Source: an uncultured Phycisphaerales bacterium
GTDB taxonomy: Bacteria > Planctomycetota > Phycisphaerae > WQYP01
Direction of reading: 5' to 3'
DNA: 7,914 nt
Assembly: GCA_903868035.1 (NCBI GenBank)
Contig: CAIPTQ010000069.1
Coordinates: 1-7,914, forward strand
The notes below the pieces were generated by a model. That model ran no database searches. It was not told where the DNA came from and worked only from the letters and a program-made list of their open reading frames with translations. Positions 1-5,671 of the stretch are shown one piece after another (within the stretch, counting starts at the first letter, position 1; every line of letters starts with the position of its first letter). The position numbers and the translations under genes were made by a program.

Positions 1-333
1 CACACGGAGTGTGCCTGCCACTGTGCGGACGGCATGCCGGAGGACCGGATCGGTGGCGCTGGCGGCGGTGGCGAGTTTTGCCGGCCTTTTGATCACCTCA
101 AAGCCTTCGATTTCGGCCACATCGAGGATTGCCCGATCATCCGAACTCACCACGCTGCGGGTGATGAGTTTGCTTTCGCGGACGTGGTCGAGGGTGTAGG
201 CGAGGACGGGGCGGCCCATAAGACGGCGGAGGGCCTTGCCGGGGAGGCCGACGCTGCCGCCGCGGGCCATGATGACGGCGAGGACGGGGGGAGTTTCAAG
301 TTTCGAGTTTCGAGTTTCGAGTATATGTTTCAT
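1..333 (-). CDS. Acylneuraminate cytidylyltransferase (CMP-sugar synthetase, NeuA/PseF-type), N-terminal 111 residues
   Basis: This family activates a nonulosonic acid (neuraminic, pseudaminic or legionaminic) with CTP to give the CMP-sugar, in the cytoplasm. Visible: the nucleotide-binding loop IMARGGSVGLPGKALRRL (residues 21-38), 'GRPVLAYTLDHV' after it, the VVSSDD motif (61-66) and 'KRPAKLA' (82-88), all in family order. Two loop positions differ from the usual GGSKGxPGKN: valine for the Lys of SKG and alanine for the Asn of GKN; Lys33 of PGK is kept. The gene runs off the left edge, so the C-terminal half is not seen. The ATG at 333 overlaps the TGA of the preceding gene (ATGA), which fixes the start and shows coupled translation. 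Residues about 6-14 (ETRNSKLET) are encoded by a heptamer repeat and lie before the first beta strand, so they are probably a harmless extension. Sugar specificity cannot be told from this fragment. Confidence 0.88.
   Translation of the reverse strand, partial: MKHILETRNSKLETPPVLAVIMARGGSVGLPGKALRRLMGRPVLAYTLDHVRESKLITRSVVSSDDRAILDVAEIEGFEVIKRPAKLATAASATDPVLRHAVRTVAGTLRV
292..322. repeat. Heptamer tandem repeat (AGTTTCG), four units, within the CMP-sugar synthetase gene
   Basis: Four consecutive 7-base units, AGTTTCA then AGTTTCG three times, followed by a partial AGT. On the coding (minus) strand it is translated as ETRNSKLET at residues 6-14 of the cytidylyltransferase, ahead of the conserved core. 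The family core normally starts very near the N-terminus, so this looks like an in-frame insertion. Confidence 0.85.
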
Positions 334-2033
334 GGGCGATACCACTCCCGGCAGGTTGCACAGGGCGCGAGCGATTGCCAGTCGCCTGCGGCGTGTTTAT
401 TCCGCAATATTTGTAATGCGGTCCACATTTGTTGGATCGTCATGGTCTGAATAGAACCGATGCTAAGCTTGCCGTAGATATCTTCGGTGCATGGCCCAGC
501 ACTGCCGTCGGTGCGCACGAGCATGCGGTCCCATATCCGCCGGCAGGGTTTGCGTTTGGGCGGGGCCATGTCCACCACGCCCGTAAATGCCGCGGCCCCC
601 GCCAAGTCCGTCGGCCCGTCGATGACGGCCCAGCCGCAGCGGTCGATCCAGAAATCGAAAAACGGTTCGAGATCGGGGATGGTTTGGCGCACTTTCAGCA
701 GTCGCGGGATGACCAGGGGGATGCCTCCGCGAGCGCGAGTGATTTCGGCGAGGCGTTCCATGTTTTTCATCACGGTGGCGTGCAGGTCGGCCTGTGCCAC
801 TTGGGCGTAGGTTGCCGCGGTGTGGCCGTACATCGTGACGCTGACGACATCCACCAGGCCCTCCCCAATCGCGGTGAACAGGGCATCCACGTCGCCGCCG
901 GCAAGGTCGGTTTGGACGCACATGGAGAGGGCACCGCTTTGGCGGGCGGCGCGGAGTATTTCAAGGAGGCCCGGTTCGTACAGGAGCGGGTCTCCGAGGC
1001 CGCCGAAGGTCAGCAGCAGGTCGTCGCAGGCGCGCTGGCGTTGGAGCCATTCCACCCAGTGTGACACAGGCAAACTCGTGCGCCGCTCAACGCGAAACGG
1101 CGCGGTGAGGCGGCGGCCGGTCAGTTCCACTTCCAGTTCGCGGGGCCAGTCATGTACGCGCGACAGGTCGGCCACGCCCGGCGCCACGCCGCGCGCGGCG
1201 GCGAGACAGAGTTCCGCGAGACTGGTAAAATTGCGCGTTGCCAGTTCTTGGCAAATATCCCAGGAGCGCGGGGTATCCACGCAGAACCTATTGGGTATCT
1301 TCGAGAGGGCCGGATCGACCTGCATGCAGGCTTCGCGGATGAGTGTGTCGAACGTGGGGGCCTTGGGGTCATAGCCCAGAAGTTGCCAAGGGAGGACTTG
1401 TATTTCGCCCATTTCTTGGACGATATCAGCGCGCAGAACCATGCCCGACAGGCCCGGTGCGGTGGGAGTGTAGGTTACGCGCAATTCATGGTTCTTGTAA
1501 AGGTGATGATGCACCAGCGCTTCGGTTAACGCCACATCCAGGAACACACCATGCGAATGCACTACCAGCACATGATCGGCACCCTTGCCGTCAAAAGCCG
1601 CGGCACCGGCCTGGGCGATGGCCTGCGGGTGGTATTCCTCGTCGAACACGGTCCACTGACCGGCGCCCCCGCGCCACGCGAGAAGGTTCCACGCGCGGCC
1701 GATGCGGACGCGGGCGTCGATTCCTGCGGCCCTGCAAACGAGTTCCCGCACGTGTACGCGCAAGCCCGAGGGCATGCTTAAGCCCAGGGATTGCAATCCC
1801 TGGGTTTGTCCCGGCGGAACCAACAGCGCGATTTCCCCCACCCCGCGCACACGCGAAAGCCTGCTCACAACTTCTTCGATCACCGTCCGCTCGCCAAACC
1901 GCTCCCCCAGCCGCGACCGCGTCCCAATCCCCGTGCGCTCAAAGTCGCACACCACCACCCCCAGCACGCGTGGCACACCCCCGTCCACCGTGTCTCCTTG
2001 TCCCCTTGTCTCCTTGTCTTCATGCATACTCAT
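330..2033 (-). CDS. SpsF-like cytidylyltransferase domain fused to a radical-SAM/SPASM-like domain (567 aa)
   Basis: I do not recognise a named gene. Residues 20-230 resemble an SpsF/CTP-transferase-3 fold: GIGTRSRLGERFGERTVIEE (35-54) where the NTP loop lies, 'GEIALLVP' (66-73) and 'HVLVVHSHGVFLD' (154-166), which match the order of the family's 'IQARxGSxRLPGK' and 'vvRvTaDnPLid' blocks, but the usual Lys and acidic residues are not evident. Residues about 298-490 look like a radical SAM barrel: 'LEVELTGRRL' (300-309), then 'LTFGGLGDPLLY' (341-352). The CxxxCxxC cluster motif expected just after 'LEVELT' is absent. The C-terminus (497-561) is SPASM-like, with Cys497, Cys515 and the Cys558-x-x-Cys561 pair, plus 'IGSIQTMTIQQMW'. 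Start ATG overlaps the maf stop (ATGA), and its own stop overlaps the next start. Residues 6-14 come from an octamer repeat. Role inferred from context only: sugar or protein modification linked to the Maf pathway. Confidence 0.8.
   Translation of the reverse strand: MSMHEDKETRGQGDTVDGGVPRVLGVVVCDFERTGIGTRSRLGERFGERTVIEEVVSRLSRVRGVGEIALLVPPGQTQGLQSLGLSMPSGLRVHVRELVCRAAGIDARVRIGRAWNLLAWRGGAGQWTVFDEEYHPQAIAQAGAAAFDGKGADHVLVVHSHGVFLDVALTEALVHHHLYKNHELRVTYTPTAPGLSGMVLRADIVQEMGEIQVLPWQLLGYDPKAPTFDTLIREACMQVDPALSKIPNRFCVDTPRSWDICQELATRNFTSLAELCLAAARGVAPGVADLSRVHDWPRELEVELTGRRLTAPFRVERRTSLPVSHWVEWLQRQRACDDLLLTFGGLGDPLLYEPGLLEILRAARQSGALSMCVQTDLAGGDVDALFTAIGEGLVDVVSVTMYGHTAATYAQVAQADLHATVMKNMERLAEITRARGGIPLVIPRLLKVRQTIPDLEPFFDFWIDRCGWAVIDGPTDLAGAAAFTGVVDMAPPKRKPCRRIWDRMLVRTDGSAGPCTEDIYGKLSIGSIQTMTIQQMWTALQILRNKHAAGDWQSLAPCATCREWYRP
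1990..2020. repeat. Octamer tandem repeat (TTGTCTCC-type) at the 5' end of the SpsF/SPASM fusion gene
   Basis: About four 8-base units: GTGTCTCC, TTGTCCCC, TTGTCTCC and a partial TTGTCTT. Read on the minus strand they encode DKETRGQGDT within residues 6-15, immediately after the overlapping start codon. It lies before the conserved fold and keeps the frame open. Confidence 0.8.
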
Positions 2034-3214
2034 GATCCCGCCACCTCCCGCGGCCAGGCCTTGCCTGCCTCAACCGCCGCGATCTGCTTATCGATGCGCG
2101 CCAGGGCGTCATCGACAATCTCTATGAGGCGTTCCGCGCCGACCTTCAGGTTGGCCACATAATCCATGTCCCGCGTCAACTGCCGCCGCTGCCGGTCGAG
2201 CGAATCGGCCGGTGCGCCTTTCACACCCAGGTCGGCCTGGAAGCGCCGCAATTCACCAATGGTGTTGAGCAGGCAGACCATTTCAAACGTCTCCGGATCG
2301 TTCCCCACTCGCGCCCGCGCCCGATCCACCGCCACAAACAGCCGGTCCATGCGCTCTGTATCCTCCTGATGGGCCAGCATCTCCTCCAGCAGCGGCATCG
2401 TCGTCTCACACGTCTCCTTCATCGCCAAGCCCTCCGTCCGCCGCGCCCGCAATGCCTCCCGTACCCGCTTCAAATTCCCCACCCCATCACAACTCCAATT
2501 CTTCCACGGCCTCCCCCCGCCACTGACCACTGACCACTGACCACTGACTGCCATCTCATCAATCGCCGCCCGCAGCGTCATCACTTCCACCCCCTGCTTG
2601 CGCGCCCCGCCCTCCGTGGCGTCGATCACGCGCCCCCCCCGCTCGCGACTGGCCGCAAAGTCCCGCTCAAATTGCTGTAAATAGACGAAGAACTGCTCTT
2701 CCGTATACATCGGGTGACCATATATATCCGGAATCTTCCGCAGGATCGCCCGGCTGCGCATGATGCGCTCCCACTCCTTGGTTTCCAGGGTGTTGAAGCG
2801 GCCAAGTTCGACGCCCCAGGTTTCGTGAATAGCCGTGCCGGGCTTGTAGTAGAGGCCGTCAACAAAGCCCAAATCCTGGCCCACGAGAATGATCGGGTCG
2901 CAGCCGAGGTATTCAGCGAGATAGAAGGAAAGGTGGGCGACGGTGGCCCCCGCCTTTAGCCCCGCGCGGCCGCCGAAGCCGCTGCCCCGCAACAGCTTGG
3001 CGGCAAAGTCGTTGTGGATGAGCGACATCGTGCCGGGAAAGACGTCCAGCACGTTCCAATTGGCCTTGGCCTCGGCGACCAGGTGAACATGGCCGGTGCT
3101 GCCGCTATCCGCGAGATTCTCGAAAAAGCGGGTCGAGACGGTGTTGTAGTCGAGGCTGGTGACAAAGTCCGGCTCAATGCCCGCCGCCAGCAGGGGCTTG
3201 AGCATGGTCTGCAC
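2030..3214 (-). CDS. maf: Maf/DUF115 (MptE-like) motility accessory protein, C-terminal part of a split gene (394 aa from GTG)
   Basis: This is the second half of a Maf-type protein, the family that transfers nonulosonic acid to flagellin in the cytoplasm. Conserved core visible: 'AVIIAVQTMLKPLLAAGIEP' (the first residues lie just before the GTG), 'DFVTSLDY' (16-23), 'CDPIILVGQDLGFVDG' (105-120), then a helical C-terminal region (about 245-385) typical of Maf tails. The reading frame is the same-sense continuation of the upstream fragment, displaced by one base. In its own frame there is a TAG at 3266-3268 inside the repeat, so it cannot be reached from the upstream ATG without a shift. GTG at 3214 is only the first usable start codon; there is no clear Shine-Dalgarno, and it cuts the core strand AVIIAV, so an independent start is doubtful. 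Residues 222-232 (AVSGQWSVVSG) derive from an in-frame heptamer repeat. The stop overlaps the next gene by ATGA. Confidence 0.8.
   Translation of the reverse strand: MQTMLKPLLAAGIEPDFVTSLDYNTVSTRFFENLADSGSTGHVHLVAEAKANWNVLDVFPGTMSLIHNDFAAKLLRGSGFGGRAGLKAGATVAHLSFYLAEYLGCDPIILVGQDLGFVDGLYYKPGTAIHETWGVELGRFNTLETKEWERIMRSRAILRKIPDIYGHPMYTEEQFFVYLQQFERDFAASRERGGRVIDATEGGARKQGVEVMTLRAAIDEMAVSGQWSVVSGGGRPWKNWSCDGVGNLKRVREALRARRTEGLAMKETCETTMPLLEEMLAHQEDTERMDRLFVAVDRARARVGNDPETFEMVCLLNTIGELRRFQADLGVKGAPADSLDRQRRQLTRDMDYVANLKVGAERLIEIVDDALARIDKQIAAVEAGKAWPREVAGS
2521..2548. repeat. Heptamer tandem repeat (CACTGAC) x4 within the maf C-terminal region
   Basis: Four perfect 7-base units, CACTGAC, in a row. 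On the minus strand they read as SGQWSVVSG, a peptide that divides the Maf core (ending 'TLRAAIDEMA') from the helical tail. The frame is open across it, so it is tolerated as a linker between domains. Confidence 0.9.
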
Positions 3215-3230
3215 GGCGATGATAACGGCC

Positions 3231-4181
3231 CTACGAGGGAAGGGGGAAGGGGGAAGGGGGAAGACCTAACCCCTTTCCCCTTTCCCCTTTCCCCTCAACC
3301 AATTCATGCAGCAGATGCATGTTCTTCGCCAGGCTCGGCCCCGCCGCCACCAGCACCGCCGGCATACCCTTGAACGCGTCGCGCAACACATCCAGCGGCG
3401 GCGTGGTGGTGTAGCGGCCCAGGTTGTTGGCGATATTCCGGCAGGTGGCGACGTTGTTGAGCATCAGAGTCAGGAAGCCGGTGCGCGTGAACGAGATGAA
3501 CTCGGTGATCTGCTTTTGAAATGCAGAAAAGAAGGTGCCGGACACTTGCACGCTGGCGGGGTGGCTGGCCAGCAGCGTGCCAGCACCGGCGGTGAACATG
3601 ACGCTGCGCGGTTCAAGGCGCTCGACGAGCGACGCGCGGTCCAGGCTGGTGAAGAGCATCACCCCCCCACCCATAATCCCCGGCCGCCCCCGCAACATTT
3701 CGGAATAATCCTCCGCCGCCAGCGCCGCCTTGAGCACGCCCAGGTTCGGTTCGGCCACGACGATGACGGCATCGCCCTCCGCCCCGCCGAGTTTCTCCCA
3801 CAAGGCCCGCACGTGATAGCCCAGGCCAAAGCCGCAGACGACCACGGCATAGCGATTATCGCACTTGATGCCTTCCGCCCACGCCCGCCCCTCGGCCATG
3901 GGCCGGTAGCGTGAATGCAGATAGACGCCGGCTCCCCCCCCGTTGATTTTTGATTTTGGATTTTCGATTTTCGATTGTTCGGGCGGTGCCTGATCGAGGG
4001 TAGGGTGAATTCTCACGGTCCAGCCGCCCTCGCGCGCCGGCTCCACGGAGGGCACATCGTCCTCATGCAGAGCCTCCAGCGCCATGGCCAGGCGCGCATC
4101 AGATTGCCACAGGGCGCAGAGATTCCGCACGTAGATTGTGGAGGCTGCCGGTGCGTCAGTATGTGCCGTCGCCTGGGTCAT
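3231..4181 (-). CDS. maf: Maf/DUF115 (MptE-like) motility accessory protein, N-terminal part of a split gene (316 aa)
   Basis: N-terminal half of the Maf-type protein. Visible: a Rossmann-like stretch YAVVVCGFGLGYHVRALWEK (111-130) with 'IVVAEPNLGVLKAAL' after it (140-154), the segment 'CRNIANNLGRY' (248-257), and the start of the Maf core, 'MPAVLVAAGPSLAKNMHLLHEL' in two adjoining parts (273-294). The protein then runs into GKGERGKG and a Pro-rich tail (297-316), coded by opposed heptamer arrays, and ends at TAG. The family continues here with 'AVIIAV', which is found one frame over in the next reading frame, so the gene is split at this point. Start: the ATG at 4181 has AAGGA about five bases upstream; the ATG at 4187 sits inside that signal, and a longer open frame further upstream is antisense to the plus-strand gene. 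Residues 70-79 (SKIENPKSKI) come from another in-frame repeat. First gene of the three-gene operon. Confidence 0.85.
   Translation of the reverse strand: MTQATAHTDAPAASTIYVRNLCALWQSDARLAMALEALHEDDVPSVEPAREGGWTVRIHPTLDQAPPEQSKIENPKSKINGGGAGVYLHSRYRPMAEGRAWAEGIKCDNRYAVVVCGFGLGYHVRALWEKLGGAEGDAVIVVAEPNLGVLKAALAAEDYSEMLRGRPGIMGGGVMLFTSLDRASLVERLEPRSVMFTAGAGTLLASHPASVQVSGTFFSAFQKQITEFISFTRTGFLTLMLNNVATCRNIANNLGRYTTTPPLDVLRDAFKGMPAVLVAAGPSLAKNMHLLHELVEGKGERGKGLGLPPSPFPLPS
3236..3294. repeat. Opposed heptamer arrays (AAGGGGG x3 / CCCCTTT x3) splitting the maf gene
   Basis: AAGGGGG is repeated three times at 3240-3260, then a short spacer AAGACCTAA, then CCCCTTT three times plus CCCC at 3270-3294. 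The arms are inverse in sense, with about one mismatch per unit, so the mRNA could fold into a long imperfect hairpin. Between the last ordinary maf codon upstream (Glu296) and the first downstream (Arg at 3230-3232) lie 61 bases, a length that leaves a remainder of one when divided by three. This explains the frame change between the two maf fragments. Confidence 0.88.
3945..3977. repeat. Heptamer tandem repeat (GATTTTN), about 4.5 units, within the maf N-terminal region
   Basis: Units GATTTTT, GATTTTG, GATTTTC, GATTTTC and a partial GATTG. On the minus strand they encode SKIENPKSKIN at residues 70-80 of the Maf protein, in a low-complexity linker between 'LDQAPPEQ' and 'GGGAGVYLHSRY'. The stretch is AT-rich in a GC-rich gene. 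The frame stays open. Confidence 0.88.
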
Positions 4182-4308
4182 ATCCATCCTTGGAAAGCGT
4201 TCGAGCAAGCGCCGGCATTCTAACGGGAGCGGGCCGCGCGTACACGCGCATTTTGCCGCACCGCGAACCACACGCCGGCGGCAACGTATGATGTATGGGA
4301 GAACCTTT

Positions 4309-4312
4309 GGAG
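4309..4312 (+). promoter_or_regulatory. Shine-Dalgarno GGAG deciding the start of the membrane protein gene
   Basis: GGAG lies seven bases before the ATG at 4320, which supports that codon over the TTG at 4314. The 138-base stretch between this gene and the divergent maf operon must hold both promoters, but I see only weak -10-like matches (TATGAT at 4287-4292 for the plus strand, TAGAAT read on the minus strand at 4222-4217) without good -35 partners. Confidence 0.55.
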
Positions 4313-4319
4313 ATTGGCC

Positions 4320-4940
4320 ATGATTGTTGCCGCCTTGCTTGCCGTGCGTGCGCCGGGGTTTTTGCCTGAGTCCCTGGCGGGGTTTCTCTTTGAGAACCAC
4401 TACCCGTGGTGGATTGCGCTGCTCGTTTTGGGGGCGGTGTTGATTTTCGTGGCGCGGGCCCGCGGCAACCGCAAACTGCTGCGCGGCGGGCAAATCGTGC
4501 TGGCGGCAACACTGCTGTGGGTCGTGGGCGCCCGGCTGGTGGAGACCGCCGGCGAGCGGCTGTATGCGGCGCATGTGGGGCTGGCCGGGGCGGCCCAGAA
4601 GCGGGATGTGGATTTGATCCTGACGTATTTTTCGCCGCAGTTCAGCATCGACGCGATCAACATCAACCCCACCACCCCGGACGCCAAAAAGGAAATCAAG
4701 TCCCGGCTGGATCAGATCGGCATCAAGGAAACGACGTTCCGCGTCTATGCCGCCACGCTCAACGGCGACGGCACGGCGGTGTCGCGGTTCACGGCCCTGA
4801 CGTTCTCGGATGTGCAACCGTTCCTGACGACCTGGGAGGTTTCATGGGAGGATGTGCCGGGGCGGGACTGGAAAATCCGCAATGCGGCGCTACGGAAGAT
4901 TGGGGAGCAGGTGATCAAGGCGGGGGAAATTGTGCCGTGA
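4320..4940 (+). CDS. Small membrane protein with NTF2-like C-terminal region (206 aa)
   Basis: No named gene is recognised. The N-terminal third is hydrophobic: a possible short segment at residues 2-24, then two clear membrane helices at about 29-45 (WWIALLVLGAVLIFV) and 57-75 (GGQIVLAATLLWVVG), with basic RARGNRKLLR between them that would stay cytoplasmic. The rest (82-206) reads like an NTF2/SnoaL-type fold: a helix 'HVGLAGAAQKRDVDLILTYF' followed by alternating strands such as 'TTFRVYAATLNGDGTAVSRF' and 'WEVSWEDVPGRDWKIRNAAL'. The NTF2-like call is inferred from this pattern, not from a motif. Such domains often bind small molecules or act as scaffolds. It is transcribed divergently from the maf operon and is followed after 95 bases by the toxin-antitoxin pair, which has its own promoter. 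No catalytic residues could be assigned. Confidence 0.78.
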   Translation: MIVAALLAVRAPGFLPESLAGFLFENHYPWWIALLVLGAVLIFVARARGNRKLLRGGQIVLAATLLWVVGARLVETAGERLYAAHVGLAGAAQKRDVDLILTYFSPQFSIDAININPTTPDAKKEIKSRLDQIGIKETTFRVYAATLNGDGTAVSRFTALTFSDVQPFLTTWEVSWEDVPGRDWKIRNAALRKIGEQVIKAGEIVP

Positions 4941-4976
4941 GAAACGTCAGCATGCCGAGCGGACTTTGCCGTTGGG

Positions 4977-5016
4977 TTGACTTGGCGGGCCAGGCTGTGG
5001 TACTATAATTCCACAG
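4977..5016 (+). promoter_or_regulatory. Promoter with palindromic operator over the -10 box, upstream of the toxin-antitoxin pair
   Basis: TATAAT is at 5004-5009. A -35 candidate TTGGCG (4982-4987) is 16 bases upstream; an alternative pairing is TTGACT (4977-4982) with TACTAT (5001-5006) at 18 bases. A perfect inverted repeat CTGTGG (4995-5000) / CCACAG (5011-5016) with a ten-base centre encloses the -10 box, as expected for an operator bound by a dimeric regulator. The downstream XRE protein is the natural candidate, giving autoregulation as in most type II toxin-antitoxin operons. Confidence 0.72.
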
Positions 5017-5035
5017 TTAAAGGAGCGCGGTCTGC

Positions 5036-5302
5036 ATGCTGTTCGACGCGATCATCTGGGATCTGGACGACGATCCAAATGGCAACGTCCGGCATTGTGC
5101 CGCGCACGGCGTGACGCAGGAGGAAGTCGAAGCGGTGTTTGAGAACGCGACGGATGTGGACATCAGCCGCTCTTCTGGCCGGCCCGTCGTGTTCGGGCAC
5201 ACCCGCGCGGGCCGGCACCTGATGGTGGTGTATGAACAGGTTGACGCCGAAACAGTTTATCCGGTCACCGCTTACGAAGTTCCCAGGAGGTATCGAACAT
5301 GA
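5036..5302 (+). CDS. BrnT-like / DUF497-type putative toxin (88 aa)
   Basis: Small protein resembling BrnT/RelE-fold ribonuclease toxins. Visible pattern: 'IIWDLDDDPNGNVRHCAAHG' (6-25), then VTQEEVEAVFENA, in register with BrnT's 'WDxxKxxxNxxKHGVsFEEAxxVF', followed by strands 'GRPVVFGHTRAGRHLMVVYE' (48-67) and 'YPVTAYEVPRRYR' (75-87) in place of the BrnT 'RiISARrA' end. The lysines and arginines used for catalysis in BrnT are not clearly conserved, so nuclease activity is uncertain. Start ATG has AAAGGAG ten bases upstream. The stop overlaps the next ATG (ATGA), and AGGAGG for the second gene lies inside the 3' end of this one, so the pair is co-translated. The toxin-first, XRE-second order is like HigBA. 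Confidence 0.75.
   Translation: MLFDAIIWDLDDDPNGNVRHCAAHGVTQEEVEAVFENATDVDISRSSGRPVVFGHTRAGRHLMVVYEQVDAETVYPVTAYEVPRRYRT
5285..5291 (+). promoter_or_regulatory. Strong Shine-Dalgarno (AGGAGGT) for the antitoxin, inside the toxin gene
   Basis: AGGAGGT lies seven bases before the ATG at 5299 and is stronger and better spaced than the signal for the toxin. With the ATGA overlap this would favour more antitoxin than toxin from one mRNA. Confidence 0.75.
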
Positions 5303-5637
5303 AACACATCCTACGCAAACGGCGGCTCACCGCGAAAGAAGCGGCCCATTATCGGGCGATTCGTAAGCACGTCGCCCGGGAACTGCCCGAACTGGCCGAG
5401 CGGCACTACCAGCGCATGGCGGCGCTGGATCAGGTGGGTGAATTGCTCCGGCAACTCAAGACCGCGCGCGGCGACATGGGCCTGAGCCTTGCCGACCTCA
5501 CGGGACTCACCGGCATGGATCGCTCGGCGCTCTCGAAGCTCGAAACCGGGCAACGACCCAACCCGACGGTGGAAACTTTGGTGCGCTATGCCGAGGCGGT
5601 GGGCAAGCGGCTGGTGGTTTCCCTGGCGGATGGCTGA
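5299..5637 (+). CDS. XRE-family helix-turn-helix regulator, putative antitoxin (112 aa)
   Basis: The C-terminal half is a clear XRE helix-turn-helix: 'LRQLKTARGDMGLSLADLTG' (47-66), then LTGMDRSALSKLETGQRPNP (67-86) and 'TVETLVRYAEAVGKRLVVSL' (87-106), with the typical 'SxLSKLExGxxxP' turn. The N-terminal half (1-45) is basic and helical (RKHVARELPELAERHYQRM) and probably binds the toxin. It would neutralise the upstream BrnT-like protein and repress the operon at the CTGTGG/CCACAG palindrome; that is inference from family habit and context. The start ATG overlaps the toxin stop. No terminator hairpin with a T-run is visible after the stop, and the next gene is convergent. Confidence 0.85.
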   Translation: MKHILRKRRLTAKEAAHYRAIRKHVARELPELAERHYQRMAALDQVGELLRQLKTARGDMGLSLADLTGLTGMDRSALSKLETGQRPNPTVETLVRYAEAVGKRLVVSLADG

Positions 5638-5671
5638 AGGCAACTGCGGGGGAAGGTGGTAGAGTCGGAGT

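Noticed and set aside
429..1064. Plus-strand open frame of 211 codons inside the SpsF/SPASM gene
   Set aside because: No family features and no ribosome binding site; it is antisense to a frame with SPASM cysteines and coupled start and stop codons.
292..3977. CRISPR array as explanation of the short repeats
   Set aside because: Units are 7-8 bases, directly adjacent with no spacers, and of several different sequences; no cas genes.
4236..4249. GCGCGT-AC-ACGCGC palindrome in the maf/membrane gene divergent region
   Set aside because: Short, simple GC alternation that is likely by chance in this composition; no promoter elements are placed around it convincingly.
4182..4817. Upstream extension of the maf N-terminal frame to a start at 4817
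   Set aside because: The extension is antisense to the membrane protein gene and is Arg/Gln/His-rich low-complexity sequence; the ATG at 4181 has a good ribosome binding site.
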